Of a DNA stretch of 40,571 nucleotides, positions 23,514-30,925 are shown piece after piece; positions within the stretch are counted from its first letter, which is position 1; each line of letters starts with the position of its first letter. The DNA is taken from the NCBI GenBank assembly GCA_019310965.1, contig JAFDDG010000065.1, positions 1 through 40,571 of the forward strand, in the 5' to 3' direction. The notes beneath the pieces are model-generated. The model saw only the letters and a list, made by a program, of their open reading frames with translations, did not search any database and had not been told where the DNA came from. A program made the translations under genes and the position numbers. This DNA comes from Deltaproteobacteria bacterium (GTDB lineage: Bacteria > Myxococcota_A > UBA9160 > SMWR01).

Positions 23514-24311
23514 ATGGATCTTCAACTCTCTGGAAAGAGGGCCGTCGTGACCGGCGGAAGCCGGGGCATCGGTCGCGCGATTGCCCATGTGCTCGCTCGC
23601 GAGGGCTGTGACGTCGTCGTCTGTGCGCGAGGCGAAGAGGCTCTCGTCGCCGCTGCGGCAGAGATCGCGGCGGAAACCGGCAGGAAGGTCAGTGCTGTCG
23701 TCGCCGATACTTCGAAGGCCGAAGAGGTCGATGCGATGATCGAGTCTGCGGTGCGCACGCTCGGAGGGGTCGACATCCTGGTCAACAACGCGGCGGCCGT
23801 CGGGGGGCGGGGCGCGGCCGATACGCTTCTCGGAGGTGACGATTCGCTGCTGCGCTCCGACTTCGATACGAAGGTGTTGGGCTATGTGAGAGCCTCGCGC
23901 GCGGCTGCGCGACACATGGTCGAACAGGGTTGGGGTCGAATCATCCAGATCAGTGGCCTCGCAACCCGCATGGCGTCCGGCGTGAGCGGAGGCATGCGCA
24001 ACGCCGCCGTGACGAATCTGGGTGTGGTGCTGGCGAACGAGCTCGGTCCCCATGGCATCACGGTGAACACGCTCCAGCCCGGCGCGGTCGAGACCGAAGC
24101 CTTTCGCGCCCGGCTCGAGGGCATGGCCGAGTCCCACGGCGTCGGCGTCGACACGCTGCTCGAGCGGATCGGCCAAAGCAACGCGATTGGCCGGATCGTG
24201 AAGGCAAAGGAGATTGCGGAGGTGGCGGCCTTCGTGGCGTCGCCGCTCGCGGCTGCGCTTACCGGCGAGTCGATCAGTGTCGGCGGCGGCAGCCCGAACG
24301 TTTACTACTGA
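23514..24311 (+). CDS. Atypical SDR lacking the catalytic Tyr/Lys
   Basis: The 265-residue product starts after GAGGAGA. The cofactor half is intact (TGGSRGIG 13-20, NNAA 91-94) and Ser147 is present (QISGLATR), but the YxxxK segment is replaced by VSGGMRNAAVTNL, so neither Tyr nor Lys occupies its place near residues 160-164. The rest (LANELGPHGITVNTLQPGAV) is normal for an SDR. A subgroup with an RNAAV-type site is known from other bacteria, so this is probably functional with altered chemistry rather than decayed. It heads a plus-strand series with the luciferase-like gene and the GrdB-like selenoprotein gene. Confidence 0.87.
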   Translation: MDLQLSGKRAVVTGGSRGIGRAIAHVLAREGCDVVVCARGEEALVAAAAEIAAETGRKVSAVVADTSKAEEVDAMIESAVRTLGGVDILVNNAAAVGGRGAADTLLGGDDSLLRSDFDTKVLGYVRASRAAARHMVEQGWGRIIQISGLATRMASGVSGGMRNAAVTNLGVVLANELGPHGITVNTLQPGAVETEAFRARLEGMAESHGVGVDTLLERIGQSNAIGRIVKAKEIAEVAAFVASPLAAALTGESISVGGGSPNVYY

Positions 24312-24315
24312 TCGA

Positions 24316-24332
24316 GCCGGCAGGGAGCCGGC
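24316..24332 (+). terminator. GC hairpin after the SDR gene
   Basis: GCCGGC-AGGGA-GCCGGC forms a 6-bp stem five bases after the SDR stop. There is no T-run, so it may be a partial terminator or an RNA stabiliser before the 24447 gene. Confidence 0.35.
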
Positions 24333-24446
24333 CTCTGTGGGGCGCGACATCTCGAGCGCCGCGAGTGCGAGTGGCTTCGCCGTCTGCTCGGCCACAAGCG
24401 AGAGTCGGCGCCGGCACGGACATTCGAGCCCGAAAGGAGTGAGGCG

Positions 24447-25304
24447 ATGCATCTCGGTTTTACCAGCATGAATACGGTCGATGACCTGGCGCCGGCGGTA
24501 CTGGCAAGGGCGCTGGAAGAGGCGGGCTTCGAGTCGCTCTGGTACGGCGAGCACAGCCATATCCCGATTTCGCGCAAGTCACCCTATCCGCCCGGTGGCG
24601 AGATGCCCGAGCCCTACAAGAAGATCATGGATCCCTACGTCTCGCTGACGGCCGCCGCGGCGGTGACGGAGCGGCTGAAGCTGGGGACGGGGATCGCCCT
24701 GCTGCTGGAACGGGAGCTCTTTTCCCAGGCGCTGACCATCGTCACGCTGGATCGCCTGTCGAATGGCCGCCTGATGATTGGTTGTGGCGTGGGTTGGAAC
24801 GAGGAAGGTTTCGAGAATGCCACGCGTCTGCCGTGGAAGCGGCGTTACCTCGCCCTCGAGGAAACCGTCGCGGCCCAGCGCGTTCTGTTCGACGAGGCCG
24901 AGCCGGAGTTCCACGGCGAGCTGATCGACTTCGATCCGGTCTGGTTCGAGCCCAAGCCCCTGCAGGCGGGCGGCCCGCCGATCTTGTTCGGCGCGATGGG
25001 CCCGCTGGGAAGACGCCATGCAGCGCGATGGGCCGATGGCTGGTTGCCGGCGGATGTCGGCATGCCGGATGTCGAGGCGGGCATCCGCGATTTCCGGCAG
25101 CAGGTCAGGCACTTCGGTCGCGATCCCGACGAAGTGGAGATCACCCTGGTGGTGATGTCCCCCCTCACGGCTGACTTGCTCAAGGGCTACCGGGACCTGG
25201 GGGTACACCGCTGCAACATCGGTGTCGGAGGGGAAAACTGGGACAAGCCGGAGATCGTGATGCCGATGATCGAGGAGTTCTCCCGGCTGATCCCTGAACT
25301 CTGA
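24447..25304 (+). CDS. LLM class F420-dependent oxidoreductase
   Basis: The 285-residue product starts MHLGFTSMNTVDDLAPAVLA after AAAGGAG. It has the TIGR03619-like F420 group pattern: ARALEEAGFESLWYGEHSHI, AAAVTERLKLGTGIALLLER, LDRLSNGRLMIGCGVGWNEE and PILFGAMGPLGRRHAARWAD. The HSHIP motif sits near the expected cofactor/substrate pocket. These enzymes use reduced or oxidised F420. The presence of a PPOX F420-type protein at 27020 agrees with F420 use in this organism. It is 135 bp after the SDR and 84 bp before the selenoprotein. Confidence 0.88.
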   Translation: MHLGFTSMNTVDDLAPAVLARALEEAGFESLWYGEHSHIPISRKSPYPPGGEMPEPYKKIMDPYVSLTAAAAVTERLKLGTGIALLLERELFSQALTIVTLDRLSNGRLMIGCGVGWNEEGFENATRLPWKRRYLALEETVAAQRVLFDEAEPEFHGELIDFDPVWFEPKPLQAGGPPILFGAMGPLGRRHAARWADGWLPADVGMPDVEAGIRDFRQQVRHFGRDPDEVEITLVVMSPLTADLLKGYRDLGVHRCNIGVGGENWDKPEIVMPMIEEFSRLIPEL

Positions 25305-25388
25305 AGGGCTCCGGCCGATTTCGGACGGCCTCGGCAGGGCAGAATCGGATATGGTGATCGGGTCGAGCGCTAGGATGGAGGGGGCGTC

Positions 25389-26558
25389 ATGAGTGCCGAT
25401 TCTGACATGCGAGCCGCCGTGGGCCAGATCCCGCCGGGCATCGATTTCCCGCCGGTCGAGCTGGTCTCGGCTCCGCCGCTCGAAGACGCGACGGTGGCGA
25501 TCGTGACCACGGCGGCGCTCGCCTTCCCGGGCGAACCCTGGGAGGACCAGACCCACGAGTACCGCCTGTTCGATCGCGCTGCACAGGGTCTGATCATGGC
25601 GCACAACAGCACGAACCTGGATCGCTCCGGCTTCGCCTTGGACCGAAATGTCGCCTTTCCGATCGATCGCCTGCGGGAGATGGAAGCCGAAGGCAAGATT
25701 GGAGAGGTCGCACCTCGACACGCCTCGTTCATCGGATCGACCTTCGAGCTCTCGACCTTCCTTCTCGACACCGGGCCGCGACTCGCCGCAACGCTCCGAG
25801 GTGACGGCGTCGATGTCGCGCTGCTGACGCCCGTCTGACCGATGTGCACGCGTACCGTGAGTACGCTCGCCCGTGCGCTCGAGGCCTCCGGCATCGCGAC
25901 GGTGTCGCTGCTCGCGAATCGCTCGGCGGCTGAGCTGATTGGGCCGCCGAGGGGTCTCTATTGTGAATTCCCATTGGGCCGCCCTCTGGGCAAGCCGCTC
26001 GACGCGGAATTCCAACGCAGTGTTCTGGCTGCCGCCTTCGCCCTGCTGCCGCGGACCGACGGACCCTTGATCGAGGACTTCGACATCGTCATCGAGGACG
26101 AGGTCGACGCACCGCTGTCCTGCCCGATCCCGCCGAGACTCGATCCACAGGAGCCCGCCGCCATCGGCGAGGCGCGTGGCTTGCGGGCGGCCCACGATCG
26201 GGGTGTGGCGCGAATCGGGACGAGCCAGGTCGGGCGGGTCGTCGATGCCGACGGAATTCCCGACGCGATTCGGGCCTTCGTCGAGGTCGTCGAAGGAGCC
26301 GCTTGGAACGAAGTCAAGTATGTGGGGGGTGACCCCACGACGCTCCTGATGGATATCCGCGCGTACTACGAAGAAGCCGCGCTGGGTCTCTCCGAGCATG
26401 TGCCGGCCGCGCGAGCCACCGAGAGCTGGTACTACCGGAAGACGTCGACGGGGGAATTGATTCGCCGTTACCTGGCGGCGGTGAAGGATGTCGACCCGCC
26501 CTTCCCTGGGACCTTCTACGTCGTGCCGGCATCGCAGACGAGCGAGGTGCTCTTCTAG
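25389..26558 (+). CDS. Glycine/betaine/sarcosine reductase B (GrdB)-like selenoprotein (Sec150)
   Basis: From the ATG at 25389, 149 codons lead to an in-frame TGA (25836-25838), then 239 more codons to TAG. The junction reads DGVDVALLTPV-U-PMCTRTVSTLARALEASGI. Homologs have C-P-x-C after the TPV strand and true GrdB has U-x-x-C-T, so Sec150 and Cys153 form the redox pair. The family core is visible in the early block (PWEDQTHEYRLF), in LTPV/GIATVSLL after the site and in the C-terminal DPQ/IGTSQVGR region. A hairpin (25850-25866) fits SECIS. The 389-residue length is normal for GrdB-like proteins. Without grdA/grdC neighbours its role as a glycine reductase is unlikely; a selenol reductase is more plausible. 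The 3' end overlaps the convergent 26555 gene by 4 bp. Confidence 0.88.
25850..25866 (+). promoter_or_regulatory. Putative SECIS hairpin of the GrdB-like selenoprotein
   Basis: GCGTAC-CGTGA-GTACGC forms a perfect 6-bp stem with a 5-nt loop that has G as its second base. The loop starts 17 nt after the TGA, the same distance as in the AhpD-like gene. The element lies inside the reading frame. Confidence 0.7.
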
Positions 26559-26989
26559 CGATTCGAAGATCCGAGAAGCGACGGGTCGCCCTGCTGCATC
26601 GACGTGTGCGCGATGCGCCTGACGCTGCGCCAGCCGAGGGCGGTACGCGTCCACTCGTCGGCGTACTCGAGCCAGGCTTCGTACGTCTTTCCTGCGTGTT
26701 CATCTCTGCCGAAATGCATGACCCGGCAGTAGCATCGGCTCGTCGCGCGGTCGCCATCGAGCTCGATGCGATAGTTGCCGAGCAGGTGCTGGCTCGGACC
26801 GCAGGGATCGAGGAACCGGCGGATGTTGCTGCGGACGCCCTCGAGGTCGCTTGCCCGCCAGACTCCGAAGTCGAGATCGATGTCGTCGGCAAATACGTCC
26901 GAGAGTCCGGCCCAGTCCCGCGTGTCGAGGCATTCCGCGTAGCGGTCCAGTGCCGCGATGATGGCGAACCGATCGTCAGCGTCGCTCAT
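26555..26989 (-). CDS. SnoaL/NTF2-like protein (possible dehydratase or isomerase)
   Basis: The 144-residue product (start MSDADDRFAIIAALDRYAEC) shows the SnoaL-like layout: helix with ALDRYAECLDTRDWAGLSDV, then FADDIDLDFGVW, HLLGNYRIELDGDRATSRCY, WTRTALGWRSVRRIA. Members are polyketide cyclases, scytalone-dehydratase-like or ketosteroid-isomerase-like proteins with a cone-shaped cavity. The Asp-Asp after the first helices and the His of HLLGN are candidate acid-base residues. GGGGAG precedes the ATG. It follows the PPOX gene by 30 bp in the same direction, so both are probably cotranscribed. Confidence 0.83.
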   Translation of the reverse strand: MSDADDRFAIIAALDRYAECLDTRDWAGLSDVFADDIDLDFGVWRASDLEGVRSNIRRFLDPCGPSQHLLGNYRIELDGDRATSRCYCRVMHFGRDEHAGKTYEAWLEYADEWTRTALGWRSVRRIAHTSMQQGDPSLLGSSNR

Positions 26990-27019
26990 CGTTCTCCCCG
27001 CCGGTGTGCTTTGTCGCAG

Positions 27020-27463
27020 CTACTTCTGGTCCAGGCGTCCAGCGTAGAGCGATGGGCTCGAAACCTGTCGTGGGTGAATGGTGATCGTAACGCGCTCGGC
27101 GTCGGGCGGGTCGATTCCTTCCGGCGGTTCCAGCCCTCCGGTTCCTCGCCGGTATTGCTCGCGGAAGAAGCTGCCGTTGGGGTCCTCTTCGATGCTCGCA
27201 TGCCCGCGAATTTCGACGTACTGCATGAGGTCTCTGTGGGAAACCACGCAGAGCGTGACGAGTGGGTTGGCGATCAAATTTCGATATTTCACGCGACTCT
27301 TCAACGTCGAGATCCGCACTCGCTGACCATCCCATACGAAGCCAACCGGGTTGCTGGAGATCAGGCCGTCCTTCTTGCGCAATGTACTCAGCGTCCCCTC
27401 CGTGTTGTCGGAAAGGATTTCGTGACAGGACTCGGGAATCGCGATTTCGCTCTCTTGGCTCAT
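27020..27463 (-). CDS. PPOX class F420-dependent split-barrel protein
   Basis: The 147-residue product is a flavin-reductase-like split barrel: STLRKKDGLISSNPVGFVWD, VRISTLKSRVKYRNLIANPL, VTLCVVSHRDLMQYVEIRGH and VTITIHPRQV. This arrangement is that of TIGR03618-type F420-binding PPOX proteins, which reduce small unsaturated or nitro-compounds with F420H2. Lys/Arg in KSRVKYRNL would contact the cofactor phosphate tail. It is the first gene of a two-gene unit with the SnoaL-like gene. Confidence 0.87.
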   Translation of the reverse strand: MSQESEIAIPESCHEILSDNTEGTLSTLRKKDGLISSNPVGFVWDGQRVRISTLKSRVKYRNLIANPLVTLCVVSHRDLMQYVEIRGHASIEEDPNGSFFREQYRRGTGGLEPPEGIDPPDAERVTITIHPRQVSSPSLYAGRLDQK

Positions 27464-27548
27464 CAGAGGCGTCTCTCCGTGAATCTCGGTGGCTTTCGGA
27501 CCGGGCCCAGAGCCTATGCCGATCGACAGCAGCGAACCAGGGCGAGAG

Positions 27549-27568
27549 GATCACGGGTCGCTGTGATC
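27549..27568. promoter_or_regulatory. Palindrome in the PPOX/GST divergent region
   Basis: GATCAC (27549-27554) and GTGATC (27563-27568) form a perfect inverted repeat with an 8-nt spacer in the 286-bp region between the divergent genes at 27463 and 27750. It is a candidate operator. No gene is seen in 27464-27749. Confidence 0.35.
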
Positions 27569-27749
27569 GACTCCCGGGCGATCATTCGCACCGCACGCTC
27601 GCGTCTTGCACGCGTGCCTCCGCGTGCTCTCTTTCGCACGCCAGGCGAGCTATAGGTTCTCCAGCGGCGCTTCGAGGTCGCAGTGGGTCAGGGTCGGGGA
27701 GGGTCGCTCCAGCGGTCCATCGCCTCGAGGCTGAGGAGCTCGTCGGAAG

Positions 27750-28934
27750 ATGTCGCAGCCCCACTACATCCTGTACGGCAACGAGATGTCCCTCTACACC
27801 GGCAAGGGCCGCTCGTATCTGCGCAAGAAGGGCGTGCGTTTCGAGACGCGCTCGACGAACCATCCCGGTTTCGCGCGCGCTGCGCAGGCGGTAGGGCATC
27901 CCTATCAGCCGATTCTCGAGACCCCGACGGGCGAATTCGTTCAGGACACGACGGAGATCATCGACTTCATCGAGGCGCGGCATCCGAAACCCGCAGTGGT
28001 GCCCGCCGGGCCCTGCCAGCACCTCGTCGCGCTGCTCTTCGAGCTCTACGGCGACGAAGGGCTGCTGAAGCCCGCGATGCACTACCGTTGGAACTTTCCC
28101 GACGAGAACGACGCGTTCCTCATTCAGGAGTTCAGTCGAGGCATCAGCGAGACCGAGGTCCCATTGCCGGACGGCGACGATCCCGCATTCCCCGGGCGCG
28201 CTCGCGCGCTCGCGGTCGTGAACGTCATGCGCAGCGTCATGCTGCCGGCCCTCGGCGTCACGCCCGTCAGCGTGTCGGCCATCGAGGCCGCCTACGAAGA
28301 GCTGCTCGATCTCCTGGAGCTGCATTTTCGCGTGCACCCGTATCTGCTCGGCGGGCGCCCGTCCGTGGGTGATTTCGGCATGATCGCGCCGCTTTACGCG
28401 CATCTCGGCCGCGATCCGCACCCGGCGAATCTGATGAAGCGCCGCGCACCGATGCTCTATCGCTGGGTGGAACGCATGAACGTCGCGGACGCCGCCATGG
28501 CAGAATTTCCGGAGGCGCGCGACGCCTTTCTCGCGGAGGACGCGGTGCCGGAGACGCTGCTGCCGATTCTCGGACTGATGGCGCGCGACTTCCTGCCGGA
28601 GCTCGTCGGCATCGTGGCGAGTGTCGACGGGTGGCTCGCCGAACATCCGGAGGTCGAGGCCGCAGCCCGCGTGCCGGGCACCAGCTCCGGCATGGGAGCT
28701 CAGGGCCCGTTCGGCAGTCACACGATCACGTTGCGCGGCGTGTCGATCGAGCTCCGCGTGCGCCACTACACGATCTGGCTGCTGCAGCGCGTGCAGGACC
28801 ACCACGCCGGGCTCGCACCTGACGACCGGGCGCGGGCCGACGCGCTGCTCGAGAGCACGGGGCTGCTGCCACTGTATTCGACGCGTCCGCGCCTGCGCAT
28901 CGAGCGCCGCGACCACGTCGAGTACTTCGCCTAG
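27750..28934 (+). CDS. Glutathione S-transferase family protein
   Basis: The 394-residue product has a thioredoxin-fold GST N-domain (residues 5-85: YILYGNEMSLYTGKGRSYLR, ILETPTGEFVQDTTEIIDFI; the PxxPxL and Q/E-DT-E-I-I-D pattern is the glutathione-binding part) and a long helical C-domain with HPYLLGGRPSVGDFGMIAPL. The roughly 150-residue extra C-terminal segment is longer than in typical GSTs and recurs in uncharacterised GST-like proteins from marine and soil bacteria. It is cytoplasmic; substrate unknown. The methyltransferase starts 23 bp downstream, so both are probably one transcript. Confidence 0.85.
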   Translation: MSQPHYILYGNEMSLYTGKGRSYLRKKGVRFETRSTNHPGFARAAQAVGHPYQPILETPTGEFVQDTTEIIDFIEARHPKPAVVPAGPCQHLVALLFELYGDEGLLKPAMHYRWNFPDENDAFLIQEFSRGISETEVPLPDGDDPAFPGRARALAVVNVMRSVMLPALGVTPVSVSAIEAAYEELLDLLELHFRVHPYLLGGRPSVGDFGMIAPLYAHLGRDPHPANLMKRRAPMLYRWVERMNVADAAMAEFPEARDAFLAEDAVPETLLPILGLMARDFLPELVGIVASVDGWLAEHPEVEAAARVPGTSSGMGAQGPFGSHTITLRGVSIELRVRHYTIWLLQRVQDHHAGLAPDDRARADALLESTGLLPLYSTRPRLRIERRDHVEYFA

Positions 28935-28956
28935 AATCAGCCAGGGAGGAGCCGAG

Positions 28957-29736
28957 ATGCGAACATCGCGAAAGATCTGGATGTTGCTCTTGCTGGCGGC
29001 CTGCGGGCAGCAGACGGGCGCGCCGGCCGACACGGGTGCCGCGGCAGCGGATTCAGCCCGGCTCGCAGAGGTGCTCGGAGCCCAGTCCGAGGAACAGCAG
29101 GCGCGCTACGCCTTCCGCCATCCCCAGGAGACCCTCGAGTTCTTGGGCATTGCGCCCGGCATGACCGTCGTGGAGGTGCTGCCCGGGGCCGGGTGGTACT
29201 CGAAGATCCTGCTCGCGTATCTCGGGCAGGACGGTCTCCTGATCGGTGCCGACTATTCCTTCGAGATGGTCGAGAAGCTGGGCTTCCTGAAGGGCGAAGG
29301 CCTGGCGGCGCGCAAGCGCTGGGTCGAGACCTGGACGCAGGAGGCCGAGAGCTGGCGCGGGGCCGGCGCGGCGCCGGTCTCCGCCTTCGTGCTCGGATCG
29401 ATGCCCGAGGCCGTCGCGGGCACTGCCGACGCGGTGCTCTTCATCCGGGCGCTTCACAACCTGAATCGGGTCGAGGCGGAGGGTGGCTACCTCACGGCTG
29501 CCCTCGCCGATGCGCAGCGGGGGCTCGAGCCGGGCGGCATCCTCGGCGTCGTGCAGCACGAGGCGCGGAGCGACACGCCGGACGCGTGGGCCGACGGCTC
29601 GAACGGTTACCTGAAACGCGACGCTCTGATCGCGCGGCTCGAGCAGGCCGGCTTCGAGTATCTCGGCGCGACCGAGGTGAATGCCAACCCGAAAGATCGT
29701 CCAAACGAAGACGAAAGATCGTCCAAACGAAGATGA
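28957..29736 (+). CDS. Exported lipoprotein methyltransferase, C-terminus shifted by a duplication
   Basis: The product starts MRTSRKIWMLLLLAAC with lipobox LAAC (Cys16), so it is exported and lipidated. The rest is a class I SAM-dependent methyltransferase-like domain: FLGIAPGMTVVEVLPGAGWY (motif I), GADYSFEMVEKLG and a C-terminal EQAGFEYLGATEVNANPKDRP. At 29690-29733 two identical 22-bp copies lie in tandem; the extra copy shifts the frame and stops at 29736 (259 residues). Removing one copy gives a fluent C-terminus (EFVWRLPPSLSTSRDDP ... NRMTLKFRKPE) ending at 29857. That is almost certainly the ancestral form. Members of this family are secreted, and their substrates are unknown. Confidence 0.83.
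   Translation: MRTSRKIWMLLLLAACGQQTGAPADTGAAAADSARLAEVLGAQSEEQQARYAFRHPQETLEFLGIAPGMTVVEVLPGAGWYSKILLAYLGQDGLLIGADYSFEMVEKLGFLKGEGLAARKRWVETWTQEAESWRGAGAAPVSAFVLGSMPEAVAGTADAVLFIRALHNLNRVEAEGGYLTAALADAQRGLEPGGILGVVQHEARSDTPDAWADGSNGYLKRDALIARLEQAGFEYLGATEVNANPKDRPNEDERSSKRR
29690..29733 (+). repeat. Two perfect 22-bp tandem copies inside the methyltransferase
   Basis: 29690-29711 and 29712-29733 are identical. As 22 is not a multiple of 3, the copy number switches between a complete C-terminus and a truncated one. This may be a reversible slipped-strand or recombination switch, a recent mutation or an assembly artefact. Confidence 0.85.
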
Positions 29737-29870
29737 GTTCGTCTGGCGGCTGCCGCCCTCGCTCTCGACGAGCCGGGACGATCCCACACGACGCGCGCAA
29801 CTCCAGGCCATCGGCGAGTCGAACCGCATGACCTTGAAGTTCCGCAAACCCGAATGAGGCGCGCTGCGCT

Positions 29871-30719
29871 CTAGAGCCCGAGTAGCTTGCGCGTCGCCGC
29901 GCCGATGCGCCTTGCCATCTCGTCCGGGCCGAGCGCCAAGAGCTCGGTGTTGAATACCTCCGGCGCCCAGATCGGGTCGGCGCCGATCTCGTCGAGCACG
30001 GCGAAGAGCGCCGCATAGTCGACGTCGCCGTCGCCCGGCAGCAGGCGCGCGGCCATGGTCTCCGCCAGGATGTCGTCGCCGGGCGGCTGGGCGGGGGCGT
30101 CGTCGAGCTGCACGCAGTGAATCCGCTCGCCCGGAATCTGGCGCAGCGTTTCGAGATCCGGGCCGCCCGGCTGTCGCAGCCAGTGCCAGGCGTCGACGAT
30201 GAGGCCGACGTTGTCGAGCCCGGTGTCTTGCACGAGCTTCCAGGCGGTCCCGAGATCCGGGAGCCCCGTCCACGGCAGCCACTCGACGCAGATGCCGAGG
30301 CCGCGCTCCGCGGCGCGCTCTCCCAGGTAGGCGAAGCCCGACACCGCCGCGTCGAACGAATCGAGGCTGGGACCCAGCACCACGCCGGCCACCGTTTTCG
30401 CGCCGTAGCGGGCCGCGACGTCGAGCGTGCCCGTGCACTGCCCGTCGATCGTGTTCGTGTCGCCGGTTTCCCAGCCGAGCAGTGCTTCGACGATGGGCAC
30501 GGAGAGGCCCGCGTCGCTGTGCAGTGCCTGCACGGCGGCATCGGTCATGCCGCCGCCCACCGCCGCCAGGTGATGGAGGGCCCAGAGTGAAACTCCGGAG
30601 AAGCCGGCCCCCGCGGTGGCGTGGACGATCTGCTTCAACTGGTCGGCCGTGATCTCTGTCGCGCCCCCGATGAGCGTGGCGTCGCACAAGACGAGGGTCT
30701 CTTCGCGGGCGGAGGGCAT
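29871..30719 (-). CDS. Xylose-isomerase-like TIM-barrel protein (sugar phosphate isomerase/epimerase)
   Basis: The 282-residue product starts MPSAREETLVLCDATLIGGA after GGGAG. It shows the AP_endonuc_2 TIM-barrel pattern: FSGVSLWALHH, VAGVVLGPSLDSFDAAVSGF, LGICVEWLPWTG, LDNVGLIVDAWHWLRQPGGP and IHCVQLDDAPAQPP. The Glu of CVEWLP, the Asp/His of DAWH and the Asp of QLDD are likely metal ligands. Such proteins isomerise or epimerise sugars and cyclitols or act as hydroxypyruvate-isomerase-like enzymes; the true substrate is unknown. It is convergent with the broken methyltransferase. Confidence 0.85.
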   Translation of the reverse strand: MPSAREETLVLCDATLIGGATEITADQLKQIVHATAGAGFSGVSLWALHHLAAVGGGMTDAAVQALHSDAGLSVPIVEALLGWETGDTNTIDGQCTGTLDVAARYGAKTVAGVVLGPSLDSFDAAVSGFAYLGERAAERGLGICVEWLPWTGLPDLGTAWKLVQDTGLDNVGLIVDAWHWLRQPGGPDLETLRQIPGERIHCVQLDDAPAQPPGDDILAETMAARLLPGDGDVDYAALFAVLDEIGADPIWAPEVFNTELLALGPDEMARRIGAATRKLLGL

Positions 30720-30863
30720 CGAATCTCCCTTGGGGTTGGGGGTGAATTCTCGGGGTAGGAGCGGGTAGCCAGCGCCGGTGCGGGGTCCGGGTGCGAGGCG
30801 GAATCATGCCACCGAAGAGGCGGCGGCGTCCATGCCCGGGCACCTGGCAGGCGTTTTGGCCCC

Positions 30864-30892
30864 GCTCACAGGGTGGGCGCTGTAGTGTGAGC
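30864..30892. promoter_or_regulatory. Perfect inverted repeat upstream of the CoA-transferase
   Basis: GCTCACA (30864-30870) and TGTGAGC (30886-30892) are separated by 15 nt and lie 34 bp before the start at 30926. It may be an operator or a leader hairpin. Confidence 0.4.
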
Positions 30893-30925
30893 AGGGCGTC
30901 CTCCGGGTGGCGACAGGAGCAGCCC

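Noticed and set aside
24579-26654. 691-codon minus-strand open frame
   Set aside because: Antisense to the luciferase-like and GrdB-like genes, whose sense frames are clearly coding.
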